The position numbers and the translations under genes were made by a program. From positions 1 through 64,000 of the forward strand of contig CAJOMO010000005.1 in assembly GCA_905235685.1 (NCBI GenBank): a DNA stretch of 64,000 nt. Direction: 5' to 3'. Shown piece by piece: positions 42,607 to 50,840 of this stretch. Under the pieces are notes generated by a model that worked only from the letters and a program-made list of their open reading frames with translations, ran no database searches and was not told where the DNA came from. The DNA is from an uncultured Selenomonadaceae bacterium (GTDB taxonomy: Bacteria > Bacillota > Negativicutes > Selenomonadales > Selenomonadaceae). Positions within the stretch are counted from its first letter, which is position 1, and each line of letters opens with the position of its first letter.

Positions 42607-44490
42607 TTAAAACATATTTTTGGCGTATTCGTCGTAAAGTTTTTTGAGTTCTTCAATTTTGTCGTACATTTCAACTTGCAATTTTGACGCGGTTGCAAAA
42701 TCGCCACTCGTCAGGGCAGCCGTCAAGCGCGTAAACAGCGATTTTTTGTCAATTGAATCTTTCGCAAGAAATTCGCGCGCCGCTTTGATTTTGTTCCAAT
42801 TGTAAGAATCTTGATCGGTGCGAAAATCGGTTTCAATTCTGTGAGATTTGCGGACGATATTTCGCATTTCCGGCAAAATTCGCGAAATCAATTCGGTTTT
42901 CCAACGCAACAACGCGCCTTCGCGGAAAGATTTTATAATTTGCGGACGAAGAGCCCCGCCCGCCGTGATAACTTTGACTTTCGCAGGATATTTCTCAAAA
43001 GCCTCCATATTTTCCCAAACGGTAGACGGAGGCGCGCCAAACATGCTGTCGCGTTCCTCGGCGGTGTAATCTTCGAAAACATCTTCTTCGCTGCGATAAG
43101 CCCGATTTTTTTCAAGATAAACGCTGTCTTGACCGGCTTTTTTGCTAAGTTCGGTGAGCAAATCAATCGTCGGACGCTCAATCGCCGCTTTAATTCCGTC
43201 CAGAATCGCCGAATATACCGCGGCAAGCACCAAATAAGTATTCGTGTAGGGGTTACACGCGCGCAATTCAAAACGCGTCGCCATGGGATTTTTCAAATCG
43301 CGAATCAAGCCCGCCAAAATCGTACGGTTGCGGCTCGGAATTTTCGGCGTATGACCCAGCGAAGTAACAATGCAAACCGGCGCCTCAAATCCAGGCTTTA
43401 ACCGATTGAGCGAATCATTCGTCGCGCTGACAAACGGATTTATGACTTCATAATTTTTGAGCAAGCCCATAATCGAGCCGTAGCCAATGGCGTTCATAAA
43501 ATCTTCGTAAGGATTTTTGGCGGCGAAAAGATTATGCAATTTGCCGTCCGAAGTAACCGCGGCAAGCCCAATGTGCGTGTGTTCACCGTTTCCGGCAAGC
43601 CCAATCATCGGCTTTGCTTTGAAACTGACTTCAAGCCCCTCGGAGCGGAAAATTTCCTTGACAATGGTACGAACGAACATTTCATTATCAGCCGCCTGTA
43701 CCGCGTCGGCAAAGCGCCAATCAATTTCAAGCTGTTCACAAACGTGCGTCAAATGTCCGGATTCGTCAATCTGCGCCTTCAAGCCGCCAACTTCTTTGTG
43801 CCCCATCTCAACGTTCAAATCGTAGTTGTCAAGTTCAACAACGCACTTTTCCAACGCGCAACGTACCGCGCCGTGCGTGCGTTCCCAATATTGCTCCTGC
43901 ATAACTTGAGAGGCGCTCATTTCCTCGATAGCTGCCTCTTCAAGCGGCGTCTTTACCCAAAATTCAAGTTCCGTCGCCGAAGTAAAGCAAATGTCGGTGA
44001 TATCGCTGCCGCTGACTTCAAGCCCCTCAATCGCCGGATGAGCATGAAACAAATCAAGAAGTTCACGCTTAACAAAAGACAAAGTATCGGTTAAAACTGC
44101 GCGCGAATCCACGCGTTTGCCTTCGTGAATAAGAAAACTGGGAATGCGCAAAGTTCCAACCGGTTTGTTGGTGTCGTCGTCGAAGTATTCAAAATTGTAG
44201 TCAATGAACCAATTCACGTTAGAATCCACCGGCATATCAACCTTCGCGTTATTGAGCGTGGCGATACCAGGCAAAACGACGCTTGAGCCGTCCGTCTGCA
44301 CAGCCGTTCCTGCGTAAAATTCGTCAATGTCCTTCAAAAAAACCTTCATAGGAATTTTCTCGTCGGTGTCGTTGCCCGCCAAATCAATTCCAACCAACGA
44401 CACAAATTTTATTTCGGGGTGTTCCTTCAAAATTTTTACGATTTCATCTTTGGGCGTGTTCGCTTTTATCGTGTAAATCAAATTCTTCAT
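42607..44490 (-). CDS. glnA: Glutamine synthetase, long divergent form
   Basis: A 627 aa glutamine synthetase, longer than type I (about 450 aa) and shorter than classical type III (about 700 aa). Recognisable pieces are SATELEFWVKTP (metal-binding glutamates), the ammonia-site region NGEHTHIGLAAV, RNRTILAGLIRD and NPYTNTYLVLAAV. The C-terminal 100 residues form a helical, charged tail ending in LKKLYDEYAKNMF. The ATG at 44488-44490 is preferred because GGGGGC lies six bases upstream; the frame is open to 44541. It heads a run with the three glutamate synthase pieces, giving a complete GS-GOGAT module. Confidence 0.88.
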   Translation of the reverse strand: MKNLIYTIKANTPKDEIVKILKEHPEIKFVSLVGIDLAGNDTDEKIPMKVFLKDIDEFYAGTAVQTDGSSVVLPGIATLNNAKVDMPVDSNVNWFIDYNFEYFDDDTNKPVGTLRIPSFLIHEGKRVDSRAVLTDTLSFVKRELLDLFHAHPAIEGLEVSGSDITDICFTSATELEFWVKTPLEEAAIEEMSASQVMQEQYWERTHGAVRCALEKCVVELDNYDLNVEMGHKEVGGLKAQIDESGHLTHVCEQLEIDWRFADAVQAADNEMFVRTIVKEIFRSEGLEVSFKAKPMIGLAGNGEHTHIGLAAVTSDGKLHNLFAAKNPYEDFMNAIGYGSIMGLLKNYEVINPFVSATNDSLNRLKPGFEAPVCIVTSLGHTPKIPSRNRTILAGLIRDLKNPMATRFELRACNPYTNTYLVLAAVYSAILDGIKAAIERPTIDLLTELSKKAGQDSVYLEKNRAYRSEEDVFEDYTAEERDSMFGAPPSTVWENMEAFEKYPAKVKVITAGGALRPQIIKSFREGALLRWKTELISRILPEMRNIVRKSHRIETDFRTDQDSYNWNKIKAAREFLAKDSIDKKSLFTRLTAALTSGDFATASKLQVEMYDKIEELKKLYDEYAKNMF

Positions 44491-44523
44491 GACGTTGCCC
44501 CCTAAAACTATATTGCATTTATT

Positions 44524-44540
44524 TATCAGCTGATATATCA
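44524..44540. promoter_or_regulatory. Overlapping palindromes upstream of glnA
   Basis: The perfect 12-base palindrome TATCAGCTGATA (44524-44535) overlaps a second, TGATATATCA (44531-44540), followed by a repeated ATCATATC. They lie 34-50 bases before the glnA ATG. They do not match the GlnR consensus, but their place suits a nitrogen-responsive operator. No proof. Confidence 0.35.
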
Positions 44541-44683
44541 ATCATATCATATCAAAAAAAATAAGTAAATCGCCCGAAGTATTGTATTCTAGTATACATA
44601 AGTTTCGGCGGCTGAAAAAGTTTCGCTGATTAAAGGAAATTTCGAAGCCGCGGGGAATATTTGAATTGTCGAGGTGATAAATT

Positions 44684-46141
44684 TTGGCGATAGAATATTT
44701 GACGCAAGACAGAGCGCCGATACTTGAGGCACTTGAAAAAATGAAGGCGGCGCGGCTTGTACCTTTTGACGTACCAGGACACAAACGCGGGCGCGGCAAT
44801 CGTGAGCTGGCTGAATTTCTTGGGCAAGACTGCCTTGACGTGGACGTTAATTCAATGAAAATGCTGGATAATCTTTGCCATCCAATTTCAGTGATTCGCG
44901 ACGCTGAAAAATTGGCGGCTGAGGCGTTCGGCGCGGCGAATAGTTTTCTTATGGTCGGCGGCACGACTTCCTCTGTGCAGGCAATGATTTTGTCGACGGT
45001 TAAGCCTGGCGAAAAAATTATTTTGCCGCGAAATGTTCACCGCAGCGCAATTAACGCGCTGATTCTATGCGGGGCAACGCCGGTTTATGTCAATCCGCAG
45101 GTGGATAATCGGCTCGGAATTTCGCTCGGTATGAAAACCGCTGAAGTTATCGCCGCCATGGAAAAAAATCCCGAAGCTAAGGCGGTGCTTGTCAACAATC
45201 CGACTTACTACGGGATTTGCTCTGACATTGAATCTTTGACGAAGGCGGCGCACGCGCACGGTATGAAACTTTTGGCGGACGAGGCGCACGGCACGCAACT
45301 TTATTTCAGCTCGAAATTGCCCAAATCTGCAATGAGCGTCGGCGCGGATATGGCGGCGGTTTCTGTGCATAAATCCGGCGGCTCACTTACGCAGAGTTCG
45401 ATTTTGTTAACCGGCGAAAATATCAACACCGGCTACGTTCACCAAATTATAAACCTTACGCAGTCGACAAGCGCCTCATATCTTTTAATGAGCAGCCTGG
45501 ATATTTCGCGCAGAAATTTAGCCTTGCACGGCGAAGAAATTTTTGACGGCGTGATTGATTTGGTTGAATACGCGCGCGACGAAATTAACTCATTGGGCGG
45601 CTATTACGCTTACGGCAAAGAGCTGATTGACGGCGACGCGGTTTTTGATTTTGACATTACGAAACTTTCAATTTACACGCGGACAATCGGGCTGGCGGGC
45701 ATTGAAGTTTATGATATTCTGCGCGACGATTACGATATTCAAATGGAATTGGGCGACATTGCAAATATTTTAGCGTATATCTCGATTGGCGACCGCAAGA
45801 AAGACATTGAGCGGCTCGTATCGGCGCTGGCTGACATTAAGCGAAATTACCGCAAAGATCCTTCCAAACTTTTGAAAATGGAATACATTGACCCGATTGT
45901 CGACGCGACGCCCAAAGAGGCTTTTTACGCGAAGAAAAAATCTTTGCCGCTGGACGAGGCGGTTGGTGAAACGGCGGCGGAATTTTTGATGTGTTATCCG
46001 CCTGGTATTCCGGTGCTTGCGCCTGGCGAGCGCGTTACCCGTGAAATTCTCGATTATATTCACTACGCGAAACGCAAGGGTTGCCAAATCACCGGTCCGG
46101 AAGATATGACGATACGCCGCTTACAAGTGATTAGGAGTTAG
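44684..46141 (+). CDS. speA: Arginine decarboxylase, B. subtilis SpeA type
   Basis: A 485 aa PLP decarboxylase of the Orn/Lys/Arg group (fold I, short form). It would turn arginine into agmatine. Features are the N-terminal FDVPGHKRGRG, MVGGTTSSVQAM, DEAHGTQLYF and the PLP lysine in SVHKSGGSLTQSS, then a small C-terminal domain (MCYPPGIPVLAPGE). Lysine or ornithine as substrate cannot be excluded by sequence, but speE and an agmatinase-like gene downstream support arginine. The start is TTG with GAGGTGA eight bases upstream. The last three residues (IRS) and the stop come from a short repeat. Confidence 0.92.
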   Translation: MAIEYLTQDRAPILEALEKMKAARLVPFDVPGHKRGRGNRELAEFLGQDCLDVDVNSMKMLDNLCHPISVIRDAEKLAAEAFGAANSFLMVGGTTSSVQAMILSTVKPGEKIILPRNVHRSAINALILCGATPVYVNPQVDNRLGISLGMKTAEVIAAMEKNPEAKAVLVNNPTYYGICSDIESLTKAAHAHGMKLLADEAHGTQLYFSSKLPKSAMSVGADMAAVSVHKSGGSLTQSSILLTGENINTGYVHQIINLTQSTSASYLLMSSLDISRRNLALHGEEIFDGVIDLVEYARDEINSLGGYYAYGKELIDGDAVFDFDITKLSIYTRTIGLAGIEVYDILRDDYDIQMELGDIANILAYISIGDRKKDIERLVSALADIKRNYRKDPSKLLKMEYIDPIVDATPKEAFYAKKKSLPLDEAVGETAAEFLMCYPPGIPVLAPGERVTREILDYIHYAKRKGCQITGPEDMTIRRLQVIRS

Positions 46142-46204
46142 GAGTTAGGGGTTAGTGAATAGGGAGAAATCCCTAAATCCTGTCTCCTGAATCCTAAATC
46201 CTAA
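46131..46204. repeat. Heptamer-type repeat forming an imperfect hairpin
   Basis: Tandem TTAGGAG-like units on the left arm and CCTAAAT / CCTGAAT units on the right arm face each other around GGGAGAAATCCC, so the whole can fold as a long imperfect hairpin. It overlaps the last codons of speA and lies before speE. Similar short units occur between genes in many bacteria. Confidence 0.75.
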
Positions 46205-46232
46205 AAAACTGACTGAAAGGAAGTTTTTCCCC

Positions 46233-47090
46233 ATGGAGCTGTGGTTTACGGAACAGCACACGCCGAACGTTAGATTTTCAATAAAAGTTGATAAGCAGCT
46301 TTTCAGCGAAACCAGCGAATTTCAGCGCATAGATATTTTTGAATCGGCTGAGTTCGGCAGAATTTTGGTATTGGACGGGCGCGTGCAAATCACCGAGAAA
46401 GACGAATTTGTTTACCACGAAATGATAACTCACGTGGCAATGTGCGTGAATCCTGCGATTAAAAAAATCTTGCTTGTTGGCGGCGGCGACGGTGGCACTG
46501 CGCGAGAACTTTTAAAATATGATACCGTTGAAAAAATTGATTTGGTCGAAATTGACGCAATGGTAGTTGAGGCTTGCCAAAAATTTATTCCGCAAACCGC
46601 CGGCTGTCTGGATAATCCGCGCGTGCATATTTTTTTCGAAGACGGCTTGAAATTTATTCGCCGCGTAGAAAATGAGTACGATTTGATTATCGTTGACTCG
46701 ACAGATCCTTTTGGTCCAGGCGAAGGCTTGTTCACCAAAGAATTTTACGGCAACTGCTACAATGCGCTGACGGCGGACGGAATTATGGTAAATCAGCACG
46801 AAAACCCGTACTACAGCCGCGACGCCGTGGCAATGCAGCGCGCTCATAAAAGAATTGTCAACTCGTTTTTAATAAGCCGCGTTTATCAGTGCCACATTCC
46901 GACGTATCCATCGGGGCATTGGCTTTTCGGTTTTGCGTCGAAAAAATTTCACCCAATTTCCGACGTGGATTTTAAACGCTGGAAGTCATTAAATCTGCAA
47001 ACAAAATATTACAACACAAAATTACATCGCGGCGCATTTTCATTGCCGACGTACGTTGAAAAACTTCTGCGCGAGGTTGAGGAATCATGA
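46233..47090 (+). CDS. speE: Spermidine synthase SpeE
   Basis: SpeE moves the aminopropyl group from decarboxylated SAM to putrescine. The 285 aa protein has the usual length, an N-terminal beta domain (MELWFTEQHTPNVRFSIKV), the SAM-binding loop LLVGGGDGGTARELL with the acidic LVEIDAMVV, and the catalytic loop IIVDSTDPFGPGEGLF with the key aspartates. GAAAGGAAG precedes the ATG. It follows speA across the heptamer repeat and is coupled to the next gene by ATGA. Together with speD at 36631 it completes spermidine synthesis. Confidence 0.96.
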   Translation: MELWFTEQHTPNVRFSIKVDKQLFSETSEFQRIDIFESAEFGRILVLDGRVQITEKDEFVYHEMITHVAMCVNPAIKKILLVGGGDGGTARELLKYDTVEKIDLVEIDAMVVEACQKFIPQTAGCLDNPRVHIFFEDGLKFIRRVENEYDLIIVDSTDPFGPGEGLFTKEFYGNCYNALTADGIMVNQHENPYYSRDAVAMQRAHKRIVNSFLISRVYQCHIPTYPSGHWLFGFASKKFHPISDVDFKRWKSLNLQTKYYNTKLHRGAFSLPTYVEKLLREVEES

Positions 47091-47647
47091 ACGTTATGAG
47101 AAAATTTATCGCGGCAATTTTTTTAGTGATATTTTCGGTAACAACAGCGTTTGCCGCCGCGCCGCTTTCGCCCGAACAAATGCAGGCGATTTTGGCAACG
47201 CCCAAAGGTCAGCGTCCCGCGCCCGAAACTTACCTTAGCCAAAGTTACATTCGCCATCACTTGAGAAAATTCCGCAAGGGCGTTTCAATCGTCACCAGCG
47301 TTAACAGTTTTGAAAAATTTATGCTCCACGCAGATAAAATCGGGCACGAAGATAACACTTGCTTTGTCATGCCAAAAACCGTGTGCGACGCTATCGAACG
47401 CGAGGCGGGCGGCGATATTTCCGTTTGGGAACGCAAACTTTCTTTCGACGAAGGCTATTTCAAAAATCAAGGCGGTTTGGTGCGAATTGACATTCTAAAT
47501 TTCGGCGATTTGCATTTGCGAATACCTAGCGGCAACGAAGCCGGCGCAAATGATTATTGGATACCTGGCGGTTGGACTGTCGGCGATACGCCCGAAGCCG
47601 TCACCGACCAAATACCGAAAACCAGAATCATTGTGAGATTTTTGTAA
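47087..47647 (+). CDS. Secreted protein of unknown function in the polyamine cluster
   Basis: A 186 aa protein with a clear signal peptide (residues 1-23, ending TAFAAAPL, probable cleavage after AFA). The mature part has no family that can be recognised; it has two cysteines, a WERKLSFDEGYF segment and a C-terminal GDTPEAVTDQIPKTRIIVRFL. It is coupled to speE through ATGA, which suggests a shared transcript. A 71-base copy of its 3' end occurs 113 bases downstream. Location and coupling hint at a link with polyamine export or sensing, but that is conjecture. Confidence 0.75.
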   Translation: MNVMRKFIAAIFLVIFSVTTAFAAAPLSPEQMQAILATPKGQRPAPETYLSQSYIRHHLRKFRKGVSIVTSVNSFEKFMLHADKIGHEDNTCFVMPKTVCDAIEREAGGDISVWERKLSFDEGYFKNQGGLVRIDILNFGDLHLRIPSGNEAGANDYWIPGGWTVGDTPEAVTDQIPKTRIIVRFL

Positions 47648-47693
47648 ATCGATTCTTATTAAAAAAAATTTTTTAGATTGAATTTATAAATTC

Positions 47694-47764
47694 CGGCGAT
47701 ACGCCCGAAGCCGTCATCGATCGAATTCCGAAAACCAGAATCACTGTAAGATTTTTGTAAATCG
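47694..47764 (+). pseudogene. Detached copy of the 3' end of the preceding gene
   Basis: These 71 bases repeat 47581-47651 (the last codons, stop and a few bases beyond) with six differences. In frame they encode TPEAVIDRIPKTRITVRFL and stop, against TPEAVTDQIPKTRIIVRFL in the intact gene. The frame is closed upstream by TAG and has no start, so it is a remnant. The surrounding gap, 47648-47817, is otherwise A/T-rich without a gene. Confidence 0.82.
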
Positions 47765-47817
47765 GCGCTTGCAAAAAAATTTTTCTGCTGATAAAATCAA
47801 CCAAAGGAGTTGATAAA

Positions 47818-48333
47818 ATGCTGAACGAAATTAATTGGCCGCATGAATATTTGCCTGGCACAACTGACAATTTCGCCTCGAACGAGATTATTGTTAAGGG
47901 TATCACGGCGCAGGACGTTTTCGAAAATCTGATTGACACGGCGATTTGGACAACTTATTACAAAAACGCCTCCGATATCGAATTTTACAACACGAAAGGC
48001 ACGAAATTGGCGGCTGACACGCGCTTTAAGTTCAAGACTTTTGGATTTCCGATTGAAGCTGAAATTGTCGAATTTGAAGCGCCGACGGACGGCAAACCCG
48101 GGCGTCTTGCATGGCACGGCTGGGCTGAAGGTGATGCGGAACATCGCCTTGACGTAATTCATGCGTGGCTGCTTGAAGATTTGCCCGAGGGGCGCGTTAG
48201 AATTTTGACGCAGGAATCGCAGAAAGGCAAACCCGCCAAAGATTTATTCAACACCGAGCCCGACATTATGAATCAAGGGCATCAAGATTGGATTAAGGGC
48301 TTGGCGCGCACGGTTTTAGCCGACAAAGCTTAA
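47818..48333 (+). CDS. SRPBCC (START-like) domain protein
   Basis: A 171 aa soluble protein with the helix-grip pattern of the SRPBCC / polyketide cyclase superfamily: an N-terminal strand (NEIIVKGITAQDVFENLID), the WTTYYKNASDIEFYN segment, alternating strands and a C-terminal helix (HQDWIKGLARTVLADKA). Members bind hydrophobic ligands or modify small molecules; the ligand here cannot be named. AAAGGAG lies just before the ATG. It lies between the secreted protein and the ureohydrolase gene of the polyamine cluster and is followed by a terminator-like hairpin. Confidence 0.75.
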   Translation: MLNEINWPHEYLPGTTDNFASNEIIVKGITAQDVFENLIDTAIWTTYYKNASDIEFYNTKGTKLAADTRFKFKTFGFPIEAEIVEFEAPTDGKPGRLAWHGWAEGDAEHRLDVIHAWLLEDLPEGRVRILTQESQKGKPAKDLFNTEPDIMNQGHQDWIKGLARTVLADKA

Positions 48334-48355
48334 TTGAATATTTTTAGCAATATCA

Positions 48356-48378
48356 GCCCCGCGGGGCGATTTTTTTTT
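48356..48378 (+). terminator. Terminator-like hairpin abutting the speB ribosome binding site
   Basis: GCCCCGCGGGGC (48356-48367) is a perfect palindrome followed by GA and nine T, and the T run leads straight into GGAGG for the next gene. It can end the SRPBCC transcript. No promoter lies between it and the next start, so read-through must supply that gene. Confidence 0.65.
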
Positions 48379-48390
48379 GGAGGAAATTTT

Positions 48391-49254
48391 ATGCACAGGA
48401 ACGTTGAAACTTTTTTGGGCTGCGACGCCGGATACGCCGAGGCGCAGATTGTGATTTTTGGCGCGCCGTTTGATTCGACGACTTCATATCGTCCAGGCGC
48501 GCGTTTTGCGTCAAAGGTTATGCGCGCGGAGTCTTACGGATTGGAAACTTACAGCCCCTATCAAGATTTGGATTTGACGGATTTTAAAATTTTCGACGGC
48601 GGCGATTTGGAACTTTGTTTTGGCGATACGAATTTGGCGCTGAATGACATTGAGAATTTCGCGCAGAAAATTTTTGCCGATAAAAAAATGCCGCTGATGA
48701 TCGGCGGCGAGCATTTGGTTACTTTGGGAATGTTCAGGGCGGCTGTTAAAAAATTTCCCGATATCCGCGTGATACATTTCGACGCCCATACCGACCTGCG
48801 CGACGATTATTTGGGCGCGAAACTTTCACACGCAACGGTGATTCGCAGGATTTATGACATTATCGGCGACGGCAAGATTTTTCAATTTGGAATACGCAGC
48901 GGCGACCGTCCCGAATTTGAATTTGCCGCGAAACACACCCGCCTAAAAAAATTCAACTTCAACGGGCTCGATAAAGCCATTGCCGAAGTTGCCGATAAGC
49001 CGGTTTATTTGACGATTGACCTTGACGTGCTCGACCCCGCGGTTTTTCCTGGCACCGGCACGCCCGAAGCCGGCGGCGTAACTTTTCCGGAACTTATGAA
49101 CGCCGCGCTCAGCGTCATTAAAAATTGTAATGTTATGGCGGCTGATTTGCTTGAACTTTCGCCGCCGTACGATCCGAGCGGAATTTCGACTGCCACAGCT
49201 TTAAAAATCCTGCGCGAAATTTTAATCGCCGCCGCCCAATTTAAAATCGCTTGA
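48391..49254 (+). CDS. speB: Agmatinase / ureohydrolase family protein
   Basis: A 287 aa binuclear manganese hydrolase. Motifs are GGEHLVTLG, IHFDAHTDLRDDY and LTIDLDVLDPAVFPGTGTPE, which supply all six metal ligands of the arginase/agmatinase family. The nearby arginine decarboxylase and spermidine synthase make agmatinase (agmatine to putrescine and urea) the best call, rather than arginase or formimidoylglutamase. The frame opens at 48334, but the ATG at 48391 has GGAGG at the right distance and gives the normal length. The last 33 bases overlap the 3' end of the glycosyltransferase gene on the other strand. Confidence 0.9.
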   Translation: MHRNVETFLGCDAGYAEAQIVIFGAPFDSTTSYRPGARFASKVMRAESYGLETYSPYQDLDLTDFKIFDGGDLELCFGDTNLALNDIENFAQKIFADKKMPLMIGGEHLVTLGMFRAAVKKFPDIRVIHFDAHTDLRDDYLGAKLSHATVIRRIYDIIGDGKIFQFGIRSGDRPEFEFAAKHTRLKKFNFNGLDKAIAEVADKPVYLTIDLDVLDPAVFPGTGTPEAGGVTFPELMNAALSVIKNCNVMAADLLELSPPYDPSGISTATALKILREILIAAAQFKIA

Positions 49255-50385
49255 CAATTTCAGCGAATTATCCTGCCCAAAAACCGGCGCGCTGCTGACA
49301 TTTTCAGCGGGGCTGTTTAATTTTTTCTGAATCTGCGCCAATTCCAAATCATTAATTTTCGACTGCAACGCCTTTTGCTCTTCGGTCATTTGCCAAAGTT
49401 TGAACCGGTAAAATGTTAAATTCGCGAAAAAATATGACGTAACCGCCGGAGACAGATTTTGCAGTTTCGAAAAAAATTCGCGCCGGAATGAATTTTCGAC
49501 TTCCTGAGCTGACATATTCCATTCGCGATAAAGCGCAATGCAAATGTAATTCAGCCGGTTTTGAAAATGCCAGTCGAGCAGTTCATACCGCACTTGTGGA
49601 TTTTTCGCAAAGTATTCGTGGCGGCTCATAAATTCGTCCAGCACAGAAATAACGCCAATCAGATTGTTCAGCATACTAAACTGATCTGAAGGTCTGTGCG
49701 ACAGCGAATCTTTGCGGACGCGGTAATAGTAAAAAATATTCGGCACGCGCACATACTTTTTCGCGCAGACAACCAGAAAAATCGTGAAGCACATATCTTC
49801 CCAAACATTCATCGACGGAAAATTAATTGCGTTCTTGACAAGGAGCTCGCGGCGAATTAATTTATTAGTACTCCACCACAAAAAATTGCGCTCGGTGAAT
49901 TTTCTTATGCGCACGCCAATATTTTCAGTTTCAAAAGTCGGCTGATTGACAAACGCGCCCTGCTGAAATGTTTTGATTGAAATTTTGTCGTTCGCGCCGT
50001 CCATAAAACTAAAACATTTTTCAGAGTGAATAACGTCCGCGTCGGTGGCTTCGGCAATCTGGTACATTTCCTGCAGAGCGGTCGGCTGAAAATAATCGTC
50101 GCTGTCCAGGAAAGTTATATATTTGCCCTGCGCGGCTTTCAACGCGGTATTTCGAGGAATGCCCGGGCAACCGCTATTTTTTTTGTGGTGAATGAGTTTC
50201 AGCCTGCCGCCCAATTTTGGGGCAAATTGGTTGACGATATCAACGGATTTATCGGTGCTACAGTCGTCAACAACGATCACTTCAAAATCGGTGAAAGTCT
50301 GAAGCCTCAAACTGTCCAGGCACTGCGCGATATATTTTTCAGCGTTGTATAGGGCGATAATCACCGAAATTTTTTTGTCTGCCAT
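49222..50385 (-). CDS. Glycosyltransferase family 2
   Basis: A 387 aa GT-A transferase. The N-terminus reads ISVIIALYNAEKYIAQCLDSL with VVDDCSTDKS, and the DxD metal motif is in TFLDSDDYF (about residues 92-100). After the 230-residue catalytic domain comes a helical region and a short coiled coil near the end (LQSKINDLELAQIQKKLN). It probably adds a sugar to a surface polysaccharide; donor and acceptor are unknown. The ATG at 50383-50385 has GGAG eight bases upstream; an ATG two codons earlier lies too close to it. Confidence 0.87.
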   Translation of the reverse strand: MADKKISVIIALYNAEKYIAQCLDSLRLQTFTDFEVIVVDDCSTDKSVDIVNQFAPKLGGRLKLIHHKKNSGCPGIPRNTALKAAQGKYITFLDSDDYFQPTALQEMYQIAEATDADVIHSEKCFSFMDGANDKISIKTFQQGAFVNQPTFETENIGVRIRKFTERNFLWWSTNKLIRRELLVKNAINFPSMNVWEDMCFTIFLVVCAKKYVRVPNIFYYYRVRKDSLSHRPSDQFSMLNNLIGVISVLDEFMSRHEYFAKNPQVRYELLDWHFQNRLNYICIALYREWNMSAQEVENSFRREFFSKLQNLSPAVTSYFFANLTFYRFKLWQMTEEQKALQSKINDLELAQIQKKLNSPAENVSSAPVFGQDNSLKLSSDFKLGGGD

Positions 50386-50403
50386 AAACATTCTCCTAAA
50401 AAT

Positions 50404-50820
50404 TTACCTGCACAAAGAAACGGTTTTTTCGTCGAGCTGACCGGAATAATATTTGTCGATAACTTTTTTGAAAGTTTCGCAGGTCGGCTCTGCCAAATGA
50501 AACAGCGTCATTGAGGAAAGTAATTTTCGGGCGTCAATCGCGCTGCCCATAATCCACTTGATATTATCGCCTTCGAGATTCAACAGCGCCCCGCTGATTT
50601 CCAAAAGGCGCTCGCGCAGAATTTCATTGGAAAGATATTCTTTCGCCTCGGACAAATTTTCGATACCGTAATATTTCGCGTTTGGACTTGAACCCAAATC
50701 TTTCAGCTGCGGAAAAATATACCAAATCCAATGCGTGGTTTTGCGCCCACGTCTAATTTCGGCAAGCGCGGTTTCGTAATCCGATTCCTGCGCCTCCAAA
50801 AATCTTGATAAATCGTACAT
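50404..50820 (-). CDS. DUF1810 family protein
   Basis: A 138 aa soluble protein of the DUF1810 family, whose role is not known. The conserved pattern is clear: DLSRFLEAQESDYETALAEIRRGRKTTHWIWYIFPQL, then LGSSPNAKYYGI and DARKLLSSMTLF. The ATG at 50818-50820 has GGAGG 11 bases upstream; the TTG at 50838 overlaps that binding site. It is placed between an LCP protein and a glycosyltransferase, 18 bases from each neighbour or fewer, so it belongs to the same transcript. Confidence 0.88.
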   Translation of the reverse strand: MYDLSRFLEAQESDYETALAEIRRGRKTTHWIWYIFPQLKDLGSSPNAKYYGIENLSEAKEYLSNEILRERLLEISGALLNLEGDNIKWIMGSAIDARKLLSSMTLFHLAEPTCETFKKVIDKYYSGQLDEKTVSLCR

Positions 50821-50840
50821 AAAAAAATTCGCCTCCAAAT

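Noticed and set aside
47769-47797. TTGCAA-17-TAAAAT promoter before the SRPBCC gene
   Set aside because: The hexamers fit, but transcription would start inside or just before the ribosome binding site, leaving almost no leader. Left out as unproven.
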